Below are positions 20,802 to 30,688 of a stretch of DNA of 64,000 nt, piece after piece (positions within the stretch are counted from its first letter, which is position 1; each line of letters starts with the position of its first letter). The DNA comes from Cohnella sp. (GTDB lineage: Bacteria > Bacillota > Bacilli > Paenibacillales > Paenibacillaceae). The position numbers were made by a program, and so were the translations under genes. The stretch lies in the NCBI GenBank assembly GCA_028287445.1, contig JAQBPQ010000030.1:1-64000 (forward strand), given 5' to 3'. The notes beneath the pieces are model-generated. The model was not told the origin of the DNA. It was given only the letters and a program-made list of their open reading frames with translations, and ran no database searches.

Positions 20802-22856
20802 TCAGTCGAGCGGCTCCCCTTGCAGCCGCGCCTCTCGCAGCAGGTGCTCGCGAAGCATCGCATAAGCCGGCGACGACCAAAAATCATCCTTCGCCGTCAA
20901 TTCGGCGGCATCATCGCGGGCTTGCTCGAGCACGGCGAAATCGCCCAGCAGATCCGCGAGCCGGAATTCCGGCATGCCGCTTTGTTTCGTGCCGAAAAAA
21001 TCGCCGGGTCCCCGCAGCTCAAGATCCCGCCTGGAAATTTCGAAGCCGTCGTCGGTGTCGGTCATTGCCTTCATCCGCTCTTGCCCGTTTTCGGACTTCG
21101 GATCCGCGATCAGAATGCAGTACGACTGGTGTTCCCTGCGCCCCACCCTTCCCCTCAGTTGATGAAGCTGGGACAAACCGAAGCGATCCGCGTCCATGAC
21201 GATCATGAGCGTGGCGTTCGGCACGTCCACCCCAACCTCGATGACAGTCGTGGACACCAGTACATCCGACTCCCCGGCTGCGAACGACCGCATCGCCTCT
21301 TCCTTCTCCGCCGGCATCATCCGACCGTGCAGCAGGCCGATCCCGAGCTCCGGCAGCGCCTGGCGAAGTTGGGTATGCAAATCGATCGCATTTTGCACAT
21401 CCAGCTTCTCCGATTCTTCGATGAGCGGACAGATAAAAAACGCCTGGCGGCCCGCTTCTTTCTCCCGTCGGATGAAGCCCAGCACACGATCCATCATGCC
21501 GTGCTTCACCCAATACGTCTTGATCGGCTTGCGCCCCTTGGGCCGCTCCCGCAGCGTCGACACGTCCAGATCTCCGAATACGCTGATCGCGAGCGTTCGC
21601 GGAATCGGTGTGGCCGTCATCGTCAGGACGTCGGGGTTCATGCCCTTGCGCCTTAAGATGCTCCGCTGGTTCACGCCGAACCGGTGCTGCTCGTCCGTTA
21701 CAACAAGACCGAGCCGCCGGAAGTATACGTCCTCCTGGATCAACGCGTGCGTACCGACAACGATGTCCAGCAGCCCCATTTGCAAGGACGCCACAATGTC
21801 CCGGCGTTTGCGCTCAGTCAGACTTCCCGTGAGCAGGCCGACCTGGATCCCGTGCGGTTCGAACAGCTTGGACAACGAACGAGCATGCTGTTCGGCCAAA
21901 ATTTCCGTGGGCACCATGAGCGCGCCTTGGTTGCCATCCCGCACTGTAGCGAAGAGCGCTACGGCGGCCACGACTGTTTTGCCCGCTCCGACGTCCCCCT
22001 GCAGCAGCCGGTTCATCACGTAAGGACGCTTCATGTCATGCAAAATTTCGTTTATGACCTGCTTTTGCGAATCGGTCAAATCGAACGGCAGTCCGCCTAC
22101 GAAATTACGAATTTCATCATTGTTGACGTTGTGCGCCACCCCGTCGGGCTGTTTCCGGTTGGCGGCGCGGTAGGCCTGCAGTTTCATCTGGAACAGGAAA
22201 AGCTCCTCGTATACCATGCGGCGGCGCGCTTCCTGTCCTTCATTCGTGTTCTCCGGCCGGTGAATGCGGAGCACCGCTTCCCGGCGGGGAATCAAATCGT
22301 GGCGGGCCACGATTTCCGCCGGCAGCAGCTCTGGAATCCAAGCGCCGTACTGAGTCAGCGCGCGGTCGATCGTTTTGCGAATCCACATCTGGGTGATGCT
22401 TCCGCCAATCGAATAGACCGGTTGAAGCGTGCCGGTTTTGACCGCGCCCCGGTCCGGAAATTCAGAATCCGCCACGGTTAGTTGCCGGCGCCGCTGGTCC
22501 CATTTGCCGGTCAGCGTAATCTCCCGGCCGATCGTCATCTGCTCTTGCAAAAAAGCGCGATTGAACCAGACCGCTGAGAGCAGAAGCCCTTCCACCGTCA
22601 CCCGGACAAGAAGACGTGATTTGCGTCCGTATCTCTGCAAAGAAGGAGTGGAAGCGATCACCCCCTGAACAGTGATTTTCTCTCCGTCCTTCACCTCATG
22701 AAACGGTCGTATCCGGTAATCCTCGTACCGGAACGGATAATATTCGATCAAATGACCGACCGTGGCAATGCCTAAGGCGTGAAGCTCCTCTGCCTTAGAG
22801 GGGCCCACGCCTTGAAGCTGTTCGACCGGTATGGCAAACAAATCGTTCTTCATCAT
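20802..22856 (-). CDS. recG: ATP-dependent DNA helicase RecG
   Basis: RLLQGDVGAGKTVVAAVALF, VTDEQHRFGVNQR, TMTATPIPRTLAI, QLRGRVGR; start MMKNDLFAIP. Confidence 0.96.
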   Translation of the reverse strand: MMKNDLFAIPVEQLQGVGPSKAEELHALGIATVGHLIEYYPFRYEDYRIRPFHEVKDGEKITVQGVIASTPSLQRYGRKSRLLVRVTVEGLLLSAVWFNRAFLQEQMTIGREITLTGKWDQRRRQLTVADSEFPDRGAVKTGTLQPVYSIGGSITQMWIRKTIDRALTQYGAWIPELLPAEIVARHDLIPRREAVLRIHRPENTNEGQEARRRMVYEELFLFQMKLQAYRAANRKQPDGVAHNVNNDEIRNFVGGLPFDLTDSQKQVINEILHDMKRPYVMNRLLQGDVGAGKTVVAAVALFATVRDGNQGALMVPTEILAEQHARSLSKLFEPHGIQVGLLTGSLTERKRRDIVASLQMGLLDIVVGTHALIQEDVYFRRLGLVVTDEQHRFGVNQRSILRRKGMNPDVLTMTATPIPRTLAISVFGDLDVSTLRERPKGRKPIKTYWVKHGMMDRVLGFIRREKEAGRQAFFICPLIEESEKLDVQNAIDLHTQLRQALPELGIGLLHGRMMPAEKEEAMRSFAAGESDVLVSTTVIEVGVDVPNATLMIVMDADRFGLSQLHQLRGRVGRREHQSYCILIADPKSENGQERMKAMTDTDDGFEISRRDLELRGPGDFFGTKQSGMPEFRLADLLGDFAVLEQARDDAAELTAKDDFWSSPAYAMLREHLLREARLQGEPLD

Positions 22857-22893
22857 TCCAACCTCGAATCGTCCCGCAGGGTTACCCCTTAGT

Positions 22894-23748
22894 TTATTTT
22901 GCGGGGGTGACGAACACACCGATGGTTCCTGGCCCGGCATGGGTGCCGACTACAGGACCAATTTGCGCCTCTACATAACTGCGTACCCCGAATCGTTGTT
23001 TCAACAGCGCCGCCATTTCCTTGGCGCCCTCATCGAATCCCGGCGTGAGTGCGATATTCAAATGGATCGGACGAGCCCCGATATCGGCTTCCAGCAACTC
23101 GGCGATTCGGGCCATGGCGCGTTTATGTCCCCGAACTTTCTCCACAGGGAAAATGCCGCCATCATCGTCGATGGACAAAATCGGCTTGATGTTCAGCAAG
23201 GAGCCAACGACCGCAGCCGCCTTGCCGATCCGTCCGCCTTTTTGCAAATATTCAAGTTTATCGACTAGAAAATAAAGCCGCATTTCCCGGCGTAATCTAT
23301 GTATTTCCTCCACAATTTCGTCTACCGAAGCTCCTTCGGCCGCCATTTCCGCAGCCGCAACAACCAGCATCCCATAACCGTAAGATGCCGATTTGGAGTC
23401 GACGACGGTAATGTCGCCCTCTCCTTCCAGCATGGACTTCGCGATAAGAGCCGATTGGTAAGTGCCGCTAAGCGTTCCCGACAGTTGGATGGAGACGACG
23501 GTACGTCCTTCGTCCGTCAACTTTTTGAATACTTCGAAAAAATCGGCGGGTGACGGCTGGGAAGTCGTTGGCAACGATGAGGATTGGACGAGTTTTTGGT
23601 AAAATTCCGCCGGCTGCAAATCGATATTGTCCAGATAAGTATCATTTCCGAAAGCAACCTTAAGCGGCACCATAGAAATGCCGAGCCGATCCCGTATCTC
23701 CTTGGGAATGTCCGCCGTACTGTCCGTCACAATAGCGATCGTCGCCAT
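22894..23748 (-). CDS. DegV family (fatty-acid binding) protein
   Basis: MATIAIVTDSTADIPKEI..., TSQPSPADFFEVF, SGTLSGTYQSA. Confidence 0.93.
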   Translation of the reverse strand: MATIAIVTDSTADIPKEIRDRLGISMVPLKVAFGNDTYLDNIDLQPAEFYQKLVQSSSLPTTSQPSPADFFEVFKKLTDEGRTVVSIQLSGTLSGTYQSALIAKSMLEGEGDITVVDSKSASYGYGMLVVAAAEMAAEGASVDEIVEEIHRLRREMRLYFLVDKLEYLQKGGRIGKAAAVVGSLLNIKPILSIDDDGGIFPVEKVRGHKRAMARIAELLEADIGARPIHLNIALTPGFDEGAKEMAALLKQRFGVRSYVEAQIGPVVGTHAGPGTIGVFVTPAK

Positions 23749-23817
23749 CTATATATCCTCCTTAGCGGGCCTGACACCATGTTAATGGTGGGGGTATCGA
23801 CCCGCGTTCACAACTCA

Positions 23818-25602
23818 TTAAGGCTCAACCGCAAATAAGAAAGGATATAGCGGCTGTCCGCCGTTTTGCACTTCGACTTCGGCGTCGGGATATCGCTCGT
23901 TGAGCCAGGCTTCAAGACGTTGAGCCTCTTCTGCGTCCGCGTCCGCACCGGTCAGAATCGTCACGATTTCCCCGCCGCCGACCAGCATTCGTTCAAGAAG
24001 CTGTCGTCCGGCATCTTCACTCGTCGCGGCACTAGTGACAATCGTTTTGTCCAATATGCCGATAAATTGTCCCGCACGAATGTCCAAGCCTTCCATCTGG
24101 GTATCCCGTACCGCCTGCGTGACGGAACCGGTCAGTACGCGTTCGTAAGCTTTGGTCATCCGCTCCGCGTTCGTCGCTTCCGAATCTTCCTCCCGAAACG
24201 CGAGCAACGCCGCCATGCCTTGCGGAATCGTGCGGGTCGGCAGCACCGTCACCGGACACTCCGCGAGTTCGGCCGCCTGTTTGGCCGCGAGCAGGATGTT
24301 CGGATTGTTCGGCAGTAAAATGATGGATTGAGCGGACAGGGAACGGATCGCGCCGAGCAAATCCTCCGTGCTCGGATTCATGCTTTGACCGCCCGACAGG
24401 ACCACGTCCGCTCCAAGGCTTCGGAATAAATCGGCATTCCCTTCGCCTACGCTTACAGCGATAACTCCGTAGGGAGCCGTTTCATACACATCGGGATTCG
24501 GCTCACTCTCGGGGGACGCCGTGACGCCGGAAAGCGCGAAATCCCCATGCGGAATCCCGGCGGCGGCTTCCACCCCGAGGGCGTCGCCATGATCCTGCGC
24601 CTTGGTTGCAGCGGAACCAGCCGAAGGAGCCGAGGGCGCGGTATCCGCCGCAGGCCGCAGAAGCTCCCTATGCTGCTCTCTCATGTTTAAAATATGCAGA
24701 TGAGTCAATTCCCCATATGCCAGCGCGCTGTTGAGTACGTCCCCTGGACGGCGGGAATGAACATGCACTTTGACCACGCCGCCGTCCTCGATGAGGATGA
24801 TCGAATCACCGTCGCGCTCAAGAGCCTGGCGGAAGGATTTTTCCGAAAACGGAACCGAACCGGAAACACGACGAATGAAAAATTCCATGTCATAGGGAAA
24901 ATCGATACTCTCGGTTTCCAGCTTGGCCTGCGCCGACGCGCGCGGCATCAGAACCGCCGCGCCGGTTGCCGGAACCGTTGTGAAGGCGACGGGTACCGGA
25001 GTGCCGGATAAATAAGAAAGGAATCCCTCGTAGATACAGACAAGTCCTTGGCCTCCCGAATCCACGACGCCCACCTGTTTCAGCACGGGCAGCATATCCG
25101 GCGTGCGCGCCAGCGTTTCGGACGCCTTAACGAGCACTTCCCTCATCCATTCCGCCAAATCGGTTGTCCGGCGGGCGGATGTCAAGCCTTGACGGGCGGC
25201 TTCCCGTGCCACGGTAAGAATGGTTCCTTCCACGGGCTTCACAACAGCTTTGTAAGCGGTATCAACTCCCTGCTGCAAAGCGTTAGCGAACAAAAGCACG
25301 GTAAGCTCGCTCTCCGAAGCCACCGCCCGGGCGAAGCCTCGGAACAGCTGCGACAAAATAACGCCGGAGTTGCCCCGGGCGCCCATAAGGAGCCCCTTGG
25401 AGAGCACCTCTGCGGCCCGTCCGACTTCCTGCGCGGGTTTATGCGTCAATTCGGCCACTCCAGCCGACATGGTCAGATTCATGTTCGTTCCCGTATCTCC
25501 GTCCGGTACCGGGAATACGTTCAGCGCATTGATGCGGCTCTCGTTGGCGGATAACCTCTCCGCGCCAGCCAGCACCATCGCCGCCCATTCCATTCCGTTC
25601 AT
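23818..25602 (-). CDS. fakA: DAK2/DegV-partner kinase, FakA/YloV family
   Basis: NALNVFPVPDGDTGTNMNLTM, KGLLMGARGNSGVILSQLFRGF; start near MNGMEW. Confidence 0.9.
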   Translation of the reverse strand: MNGMEWAAMVLAGAERLSANESRINALNVFPVPDGDTGTNMNLTMSAGVAELTHKPAQEVGRAAEVLSKGLLMGARGNSGVILSQLFRGFARAVASESELTVLLFANALQQGVDTAYKAVVKPVEGTILTVAREAARQGLTSARRTTDLAEWMREVLVKASETLARTPDMLPVLKQVGVVDSGGQGLVCIYEGFLSYLSGTPVPVAFTTVPATGAAVLMPRASAQAKLETESIDFPYDMEFFIRRVSGSVPFSEKSFRQALERDGDSIILIEDGGVVKVHVHSRRPGDVLNSALAYGELTHLHILNMREQHRELLRPAADTAPSAPSAGSAATKAQDHGDALGVEAAAGIPHGDFALSGVTASPESEPNPDVYETAPYGVIAVSVGEGNADLFRSLGADVVLSGGQSMNPSTEDLLGAIRSLSAQSIILLPNNPNILLAAKQAAELAECPVTVLPTRTIPQGMAALLAFREEDSEATNAERMTKAYERVLTGSVTQAVRDTQMEGLDIRAGQFIGILDKTIVTSAATSEDAGRQLLERMLVGGGEIVTILTGADADAEEAQRLEAWLNERYPDAEVEVQNGGQPLYPFLFAVEP

Positions 25603-25634
25603 AGAACGACTCAAGCTGATTGTCTCCTTCCCAG

Positions 25635-25746
25635 ATGCGTTCGGTGAAGTGCGCGCGACGTGCACGTCCGAACAAGCATAGTGCGACCGAAGACGTGACG
25701 TCTGCGTCGCGATTCGGTCGTCGCGCATGCGTTCGGTGAAGTGCGC
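25635..25746. repeat. 20-bp exact direct repeat ATGCGTTCGGTGAAGTGCGC flanking an inverted repeat
   Basis: Copies at 25635-25654 and 25727-25746; GCGACCGAA...TTCGGTCGTCGC and AGACGTgACGTCT between them. Confidence 0.85.
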
Positions 25747-25777
25747 CGTAACCCGGTCGTCACTGATGTACGTACGG

Positions 25778-26137
25778 CTAATTGATGACGCGCACGCCTT
25801 GAACATAGATGTTGACGAAATCGACTTTCAGCCCCACGACTTCTTCCAAAACATATTTTACTTTTGATTGAATATTGTGGGCCACTTCAGAGATCTTGGT
25901 TCCGTAGCTGACGATCACATACAGATCCAAATGAAGCAGCTCTCCATCGCGTCGAACTTCGACGCCGCGGGACAAGTTCTCCCGGCCGAGCAGCTCGGCG
26001 ATGCCGTCTTTCAGTCCTTTGCGGGAGGCCATGCCTATCAGTCCATAACAATCCATCGCCGCAGAACCCGCAATGACGGCGATTACCTGATCCGCCACGT
26101 CGATTTTTCCGTTTTCCGTCACCAGCTGCATCGGCAT
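25778..26137 (-). CDS. yloU: Asp23/Gls24 family protein (YloU)
   Basis: GKIDVADQVIAVIAGSAAMDCYGLIGMASR; next to fakA. Confidence 0.9.
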   Translation of the reverse strand: MPMQLVTENGKIDVADQVIAVIAGSAAMDCYGLIGMASRKGLKDGIAELLGRENLSRGVEVRRDGELLHLDLYVIVSYGTKISEVAHNIQSKVKYVLEEVVGLKVDFVNIYVQGVRVIN

Positions 26138-26187
26138 CGAAATTCACTCCTTTATGCCTGTATTATGGACCATACTTCATTGTACTA

Positions 26188-26260
26188 TAAAAAAACGGGA
26201 GTTTGAAGCCGCTTTCTCCGAAAAGCGGCGGTAATCGGCAAACCATGACGAAAATCCCGT
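26188..26260 (-). terminator. Long terminator-like hairpin without assigned upstream gene
   Basis: Reverse strand ACGGGA...GCCGCTTTtcGGAGAAAGCGGC...TCCCGT then T7. Confidence 0.5.
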
Positions 26261-26383
26261 GGTACGCGTACCTTCCGCCTCCTATCCTGCGCCTCCTGTA
26301 CCAAGCTTTTCGGCATTGCACGACGGTTAAGCCTTATGCTATGATAGTATGGTGTTTGCAGTCTCGGTAGGGAGGTGGATTTA

Positions 26384-26572
26384 ATGGCTCGCAAATGTTT
26401 CATCACGGGAAAGAAACCCGGTTCCGGCAATCATGTCTCTCACGCCAATAACCATAACCGCCGCAGTTGGGGCGTTAACGTACAAAAAGTGCGCATTTTG
26501 GTGAACGGTAAGCCGAAACGGGTATATGTGAGCACCCGCGCCCTGAAGTCCGGCAAAGTGGCTCGCGTATAA
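26384..26572 (+). CDS. rpmB: 50S ribosomal protein L28
   Basis: [49 protein letters not shown]. Confidence 0.97.
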   Translation: MARKCFITGKKPGSGNHVSHANNHNRRSWGVNVQKVRILVNGKPKRVYVSTRALKSGKVARV

Positions 26573-26592
26573 GATGAACGCCATTGGTTTGT

Positions 26593-26649
26593 AAAAGGGC
26601 TCTTCCGAACGGATCCGCATCATCGGTCCTTTCTCGGAGAGCCCTTTTT
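26593..26649 (+). terminator. Intrinsic terminator of rpmB
   Basis: AAAAGGGCTCTTCCGA...TCGGAGAGCCCTTTTT. Confidence 0.8.
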
Positions 26650-26692
26650 GTGCTCCTATCGGACGACACCGCGGCGGCCCGCTTCAAGCGGC

Positions 26693-26714
26693 AAAAACAC
26701 CTGCAGAGCAGGTG
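26693..26714 (-). terminator. Intrinsic terminator of spoVM
   Basis: Reverse strand CACCTG-CTCTG-CAGGTG then TTTTT. Confidence 0.75.
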
Positions 26715-26750
26715 CTCTTCGTAAAGGCCCGCTGCCGGCAGCCGGGGACG

Positions 26751-26831
26751 TCAATTTTTGTTAAACGTATTCAAAATCGCTTTGACGAAGCCGCCCAAAA
26801 ATCTCGGCAGCTTGATGGTGTAAAATTTCAT
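26751..26831 (-). CDS. spoVM: Stage V sporulation protein M, 26 aa
   Basis: MKFYTIKLPRFLGGFVKAILNTFNKN, essentially canonical SpoVM; downstream of rpe. Confidence 0.96.
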   Translation of the reverse strand: MKFYTIKLPRFLGGFVKAILNTFNKN

Positions 26832-27038
26832 TCTCCCATCCCTCCTCCGCAGCTTCACCCATCCCCCGGAATCCACCGGCCCGGTTCCGACACGCCCGCC
26901 GGTTTTTCCCCGGATTCCGACGCGTTGTGATTTGCGGGCGCTCTCTGTTGATTTATACGTATGCGGATTTTGTCTTGTCCTATACCAGACAATAGCGGGC
27001 GGAGGAAAAATGGGCGCTTTCGGTATCAAACAGCAAGC

Positions 27039-27704
27039 TTATCGGCGAAGGCGCGAAGCCGCGCGCAGAGAAGCGATGGCTGAAGCCCGATCCTGCTGAC
27101 CGAAGATATACGTGCCGGCCACCAAGGCGTCCGCTCCGGCTTCCGTTACAAGCGCTGCGGTTTCGGCATTGATCCCTCCGTCCACTTCGATCCGGATATC
27201 CTGTCGGCCTTTACGGGCTAACATCTCGCGCAACTCCCTCAACTTGGGGAGCATCGACGGCAGAAACGTCTGTCCACCGAATCCCGGATTAATCGTCATG
27301 ATCAGAACCAAATCGATTTCTGCCAAAATGTATTCCAAAACCGATAACGGTGTATGAGGGTTCAAAGCGACGCCGGCTTTTAATCCCAGCTCCCGGATGG
27401 CGGCAAGGGTCCGATGAAGGTGTACGCACGCTTCGGGATGAACACTCAGACGGTTGGCTCCCGCTGCGGCAAGCGCCGGAAACAGTGTCTCCGGAGATTC
27501 CGTCATGAGATGTACATCAAACGGAAGCTGGGTCACTGGCCGAATCATCGAAACAATCGGCGGGCCGAACGTCAAATTGGGCACGAAATGATTGTCCATA
27601 ATATCGACGTGAATCCAATCCGCTCCCGCGGCTTCTATGTCTCGTATTTCCTCCCCGAGCCGCGAGAAATCAGCGGCGAGGATGGATGGGGCGATCGTCA
27701 GCAT
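27039..27704 (-). CDS. rpe: Ribulose-phosphate 3-epimerase
   Basis: IAPSILAADFSRLGEEI, HVDIMDNHFVPNLTFGP, MTINPGFGGQTFLPSMLPK. Confidence 0.96.
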   Translation of the reverse strand: MLTIAPSILAADFSRLGEEIRDIEAAGADWIHVDIMDNHFVPNLTFGPPIVSMIRPVTQLPFDVHLMTESPETLFPALAAAGANRLSVHPEACVHLHRTLAAIRELGLKAGVALNPHTPLSVLEYILAEIDLVLIMTINPGFGGQTFLPSMLPKLRELREMLARKGRQDIRIEVDGGINAETAALVTEAGADALVAGTYIFGQQDRASAIASLRAASRLRR

Positions 27705-27705
27705 G

Positions 27706-28614
27706 TCAGTACCTCCGCGCTTTCTCTTTCCACTCGATCATGAATTCCTTGTAATGGTCATAACGGCTTTGTGCCGCTTCGCCTTGTTCCACGGCCTGGC
27801 GCACGGCGCAATGCGGCTCATGGATGTGCGTGCATCCGCGAAATTTGCAGCCGGACGACAGCTCTCGGAATTCCCGAAAACAGGAGCCGATGTCGGCAAT
27901 GCCGAGTTCCCCAAAATCCAGTTGGCTGAAGCCGGGGGTATCCGCGACAATGCCTCCGCCGGGCAGCGGAACGAGTTCCACGTGCCTTGTCGTATGTTTG
28001 CCTCGCCCGATTTTCTCGCTGATTTCGTTCGTTTGCAGCGTCAACCCCGGAACAAGCGCGTTCAAAAGCGACGATTTGCCGACACCCGATTGCCCGGCGA
28101 ACACGGCGATATGTTCCGCCAGACGGGTTTGCAATTGCGCTACGCCCTGCCCAAGACGTGCACTGGTCAGCAGAACCTCGTAACCGATGGAAGCGTAAAG
28201 GCTTCGTGCCCGCTCCATATTGTCGCGAGTCTCATCGCCTTCCGGACCCGAAGGAATTCGATCCGTTTTGGTCCATACCAACAGCGCATCCAAGCCGGCA
28301 TGCTCAATGTGGACCAAAAACTTGTCGATCAGCAAAAGATTCAATTCCGGATGCGTCACCGAAAAGACGAGAACTGCCAGGTCGGCGTTGGCTACAGGCG
28401 GGCGAATCAGCTCGGTATGGCGCGGTAAGATTTCGTTCACCGTGCCTTCCCCATTCTCCGTCCGGACAAATACGACACGGTCGCCTACCAGAGGCGACTC
28501 CCCCCGTTTTTTGAAAATACCGCGGGCGCGGCATTGCACCGCCTCGCCGCCCCCGTCGTCCAACACGTAATAATAACCGCTGAGCGCCTTCCTGATCGTT
28601 CCTTCCGGCATCAA
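27706..28614 (-). CDS. rsgA: Ribosome small subunit-dependent GTPase A
   Basis: Circularly permuted GTPase: GQSGVGKSSLLNAL, DTPGFSQLDFG, C-terminal Zn motif. Confidence 0.96.
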   Translation of the reverse strand: MMPEGTIRKALSGYYYVLDDGGGEAVQCRARGIFKKRGESPLVGDRVVFVRTENGEGTVNEILPRHTELIRPPVANADLAVLVFSVTHPELNLLLIDKFLVHIEHAGLDALLVWTKTDRIPSGPEGDETRDNMERARSLYASIGYEVLLTSARLGQGVAQLQTRLAEHIAVFAGQSGVGKSSLLNALVPGLTLQTNEISEKIGRGKHTTRHVELVPLPGGGIVADTPGFSQLDFGELGIADIGSCFREFRELSSGCKFRGCTHIHEPHCAVRQAVEQGEAAQSRYDHYKEFMIEWKEKARRY

Positions 28615-28648
28615 CTCACGGCTCCTTCAAATTCAGTACAAGCAGGGA

Positions 28649-30688
28649 TCATTGCCCGCCACCCTGATCCCCTTGGCTGCCTCCGTCTGCCGGAGGATTG
28701 CCTGGACTTGGCGAAGCGCCCGCCGGTTGGTCCTGATAAGGGACCGGCGTGATGCCGACTAACTCTCCGTCGCGATACACCATAATTTGCCCATCCTTGC
28801 CGGGCGCGAGCACAAGCGTTACCGGAAATTCCGTCATCGACTTGATTTTCATCGGCGTTTTCCATAGCAGATTGTCGCCTCTGGCATCGGAGTACGTGAT
28901 CTTGATTATGCTTTCCTGGCCGTCTACGGCAGGACTCACCATCACAGGCGCGGGCACTTCCTTGGCATCCGACGGGTATCCGCTGCTGACCCAAAGCTGA
29001 ACTTCGGTGCCGGCCGTCACCGCTTCATTTTGTTCAGCCGGAAACTGCTTAAACACCGTTCCCTTCGCTACGGAGTAACTCGGCTCTTGAATGACTTTGT
29101 TGTCCTTGAGCTTCAGGTTGTTTTGCTGGAGCACGGCCCGCGCTTCAATTTCCTTTTTGTTGATCAGGTTCGGCATCGGGAATGTCGCTTTGCCCAGACT
29201 TACCTTGAGCGTAACGGTTCCCTTCGGATCCAACTGCGTCCCTTCTTTGGGAATCTGGTCCAGAACGGTGCCCGGCTCGCTGTCGTCGTTGACGGGGTTT
29301 TGTCCGATAGATTCGGAATTGACGCCAAGGTCTTGCAGCATGTTTTTCGCGTCGTTAAACGTCTTGCCCGTCACACCCGGCATCAATGGAAGATCAGGTC
29401 CGGTACCGATCGTCAGGGTGATCAGGGACCCTTGCTTCACTTGGATGTCCTTCTTGGACTGCTTGGTCACGAGGCCTTTCTCGGCTTCCGTGCTCGATTC
29501 TTTAAGTATGGGATCATCAACCTTAAGTCCGGCCGCCTCCAGCTTCGCTGTCGCCTGCGCTTCATTCTGACCGACGACAGACGGCACAAGCACGTCCGAC
29601 GGACTAAGTTGACCTTTGAGTGCGATAACCGCCCATAGCAGCACGCCGATCAAAACCGCAGCCATAATGCCCAGTACGGTCGGCATCACCCAGCGGCGTT
29701 TATTCTCCTCAAGGCCGCGAGAGTCCCACCGCTCATCAGAAGACGAGCCTTTAACGGCAGGAGCTTCGATCGTATTCCGCATGTCCGGCCGAATCGCCGG
29801 GATTACCCGGGTTTTGTCCGATTCCGCGTCGTCGTCGCTCGCAAATCGCGCCGGCGGTTCATGCAAACGCTGCGGTTGCAGGCACGTTTCCAGGTCGGCG
29901 AACATTTCCCTGGCGGATTGATATCGTTCTTGCGGATTTTTACGCATCGCGCGGAGAATGATGTTCTCCACGCTTTGCGGAATATGCGGGTTCACTTTAC
30001 GCGGCTCTTCGAACGGTTCCTGCAAATGTTTGAGAGCCACGCTGATCGGGCTTTCGCCAAGAAACGGAAGGCGGCCCGTGAGCATTTGATAAAGTACGAT
30101 ACCGAGAGAATAAAGATCCGATTTCTCGCCGGTGGATACGCCCTTGGCATGTTCCGGCGAGAAATAGTGAACAGAACCGACCACCGAGCCGGTCTGCGTG
30201 ATCGTGGACGAAGTAATGGCCCGGGCGATGCCGAAGTCCGTTACCTTCACCCGGCCGTTGGAGCCCATCAAAATATTGTGGGGTTTAATGTCGCGATGGA
30301 TAATTTGATTATGGTGGGCATGATCCAGAGCGTCGGCAATTTGACCGGCGATTCTGACCGCTTCATCCGGCTGGAGCGGAGCCCTCTCGCGAATAATTTC
30401 ATTTAAATTGGGTCCATCCACGTATTCCATGACGATATAATGCGTATCCTCTTCTTGTCCGACATCGTAGATGCTCACGATGTTCGGATGGGAAAGCGAA
30501 GCCGCTGCCTGCGCTTCCCGGCGGAAACGTTTCACAAAATCTTCATCATGCATGAATTGCTGCCGCAAAACCTTTACCGCAACGAAACGGTTCAACAGGT
30601 TGTCTCGCGCTTTGTAAACGAGCGCCATTCCCCCGCCGCCAACTCGGGCCAGCAGTTCGTAACGTCCGCCCAGCGTTTGTCCGATCAT
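28649..30688 (-). CDS. prkC: PASTA-domain Ser/Thr protein kinase
   Basis: IIHRDIKPHNIL, VTDFGIARA, one TM segment, PASTA repeats. Confidence 0.95.
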   Translation of the reverse strand: MIGQTLGGRYELLARVGGGGMALVYKARDNLLNRFVAVKVLRQQFMHDEDFVKRFRREAQAAASLSHPNIVSIYDVGQEEDTHYIVMEYVDGPNLNEIIRERAPLQPDEAVRIAGQIADALDHAHHNQIIHRDIKPHNILMGSNGRVKVTDFGIARAITSSTITQTGSVVGSVHYFSPEHAKGVSTGEKSDLYSLGIVLYQMLTGRLPFLGESPISVALKHLQEPFEEPRKVNPHIPQSVENIILRAMRKNPQERYQSAREMFADLETCLQPQRLHEPPARFASDDDAESDKTRVIPAIRPDMRNTIEAPAVKGSSSDERWDSRGLEENKRRWVMPTVLGIMAAVLIGVLLWAVIALKGQLSPSDVLVPSVVGQNEAQATAKLEAAGLKVDDPILKESSTEAEKGLVTKQSKKDIQVKQGSLITLTIGTGPDLPLMPGVTGKTFNDAKNMLQDLGVNSESIGQNPVNDDSEPGTVLDQIPKEGTQLDPKGTVTLKVSLGKATFPMPNLINKKEIEARAVLQQNNLKLKDNKVIQEPSYSVAKGTVFKQFPAEQNEAVTAGTEVQLWVSSGYPSDAKEVPAPVMVSPAVDGQESIIKITYSDARGDNLLWKTPMKIKSMTEFPVTLVLAPGKDGQIMVYRDGELVGITPVPYQDQPAGASPSPGNPPADGGSQGDQGGGQ

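Noticed and set aside
20820-22481. Long plus-strand ORFs (278, 275, 265 aa)
   Set aside because: Antisense shadow ORFs of recG.
25603-25806. N-terminal extension of the fakA ORF
   Set aside because: Extension overlaps yloU's 3' end and a repeat region; FakA similarity starts at MNGMEW.
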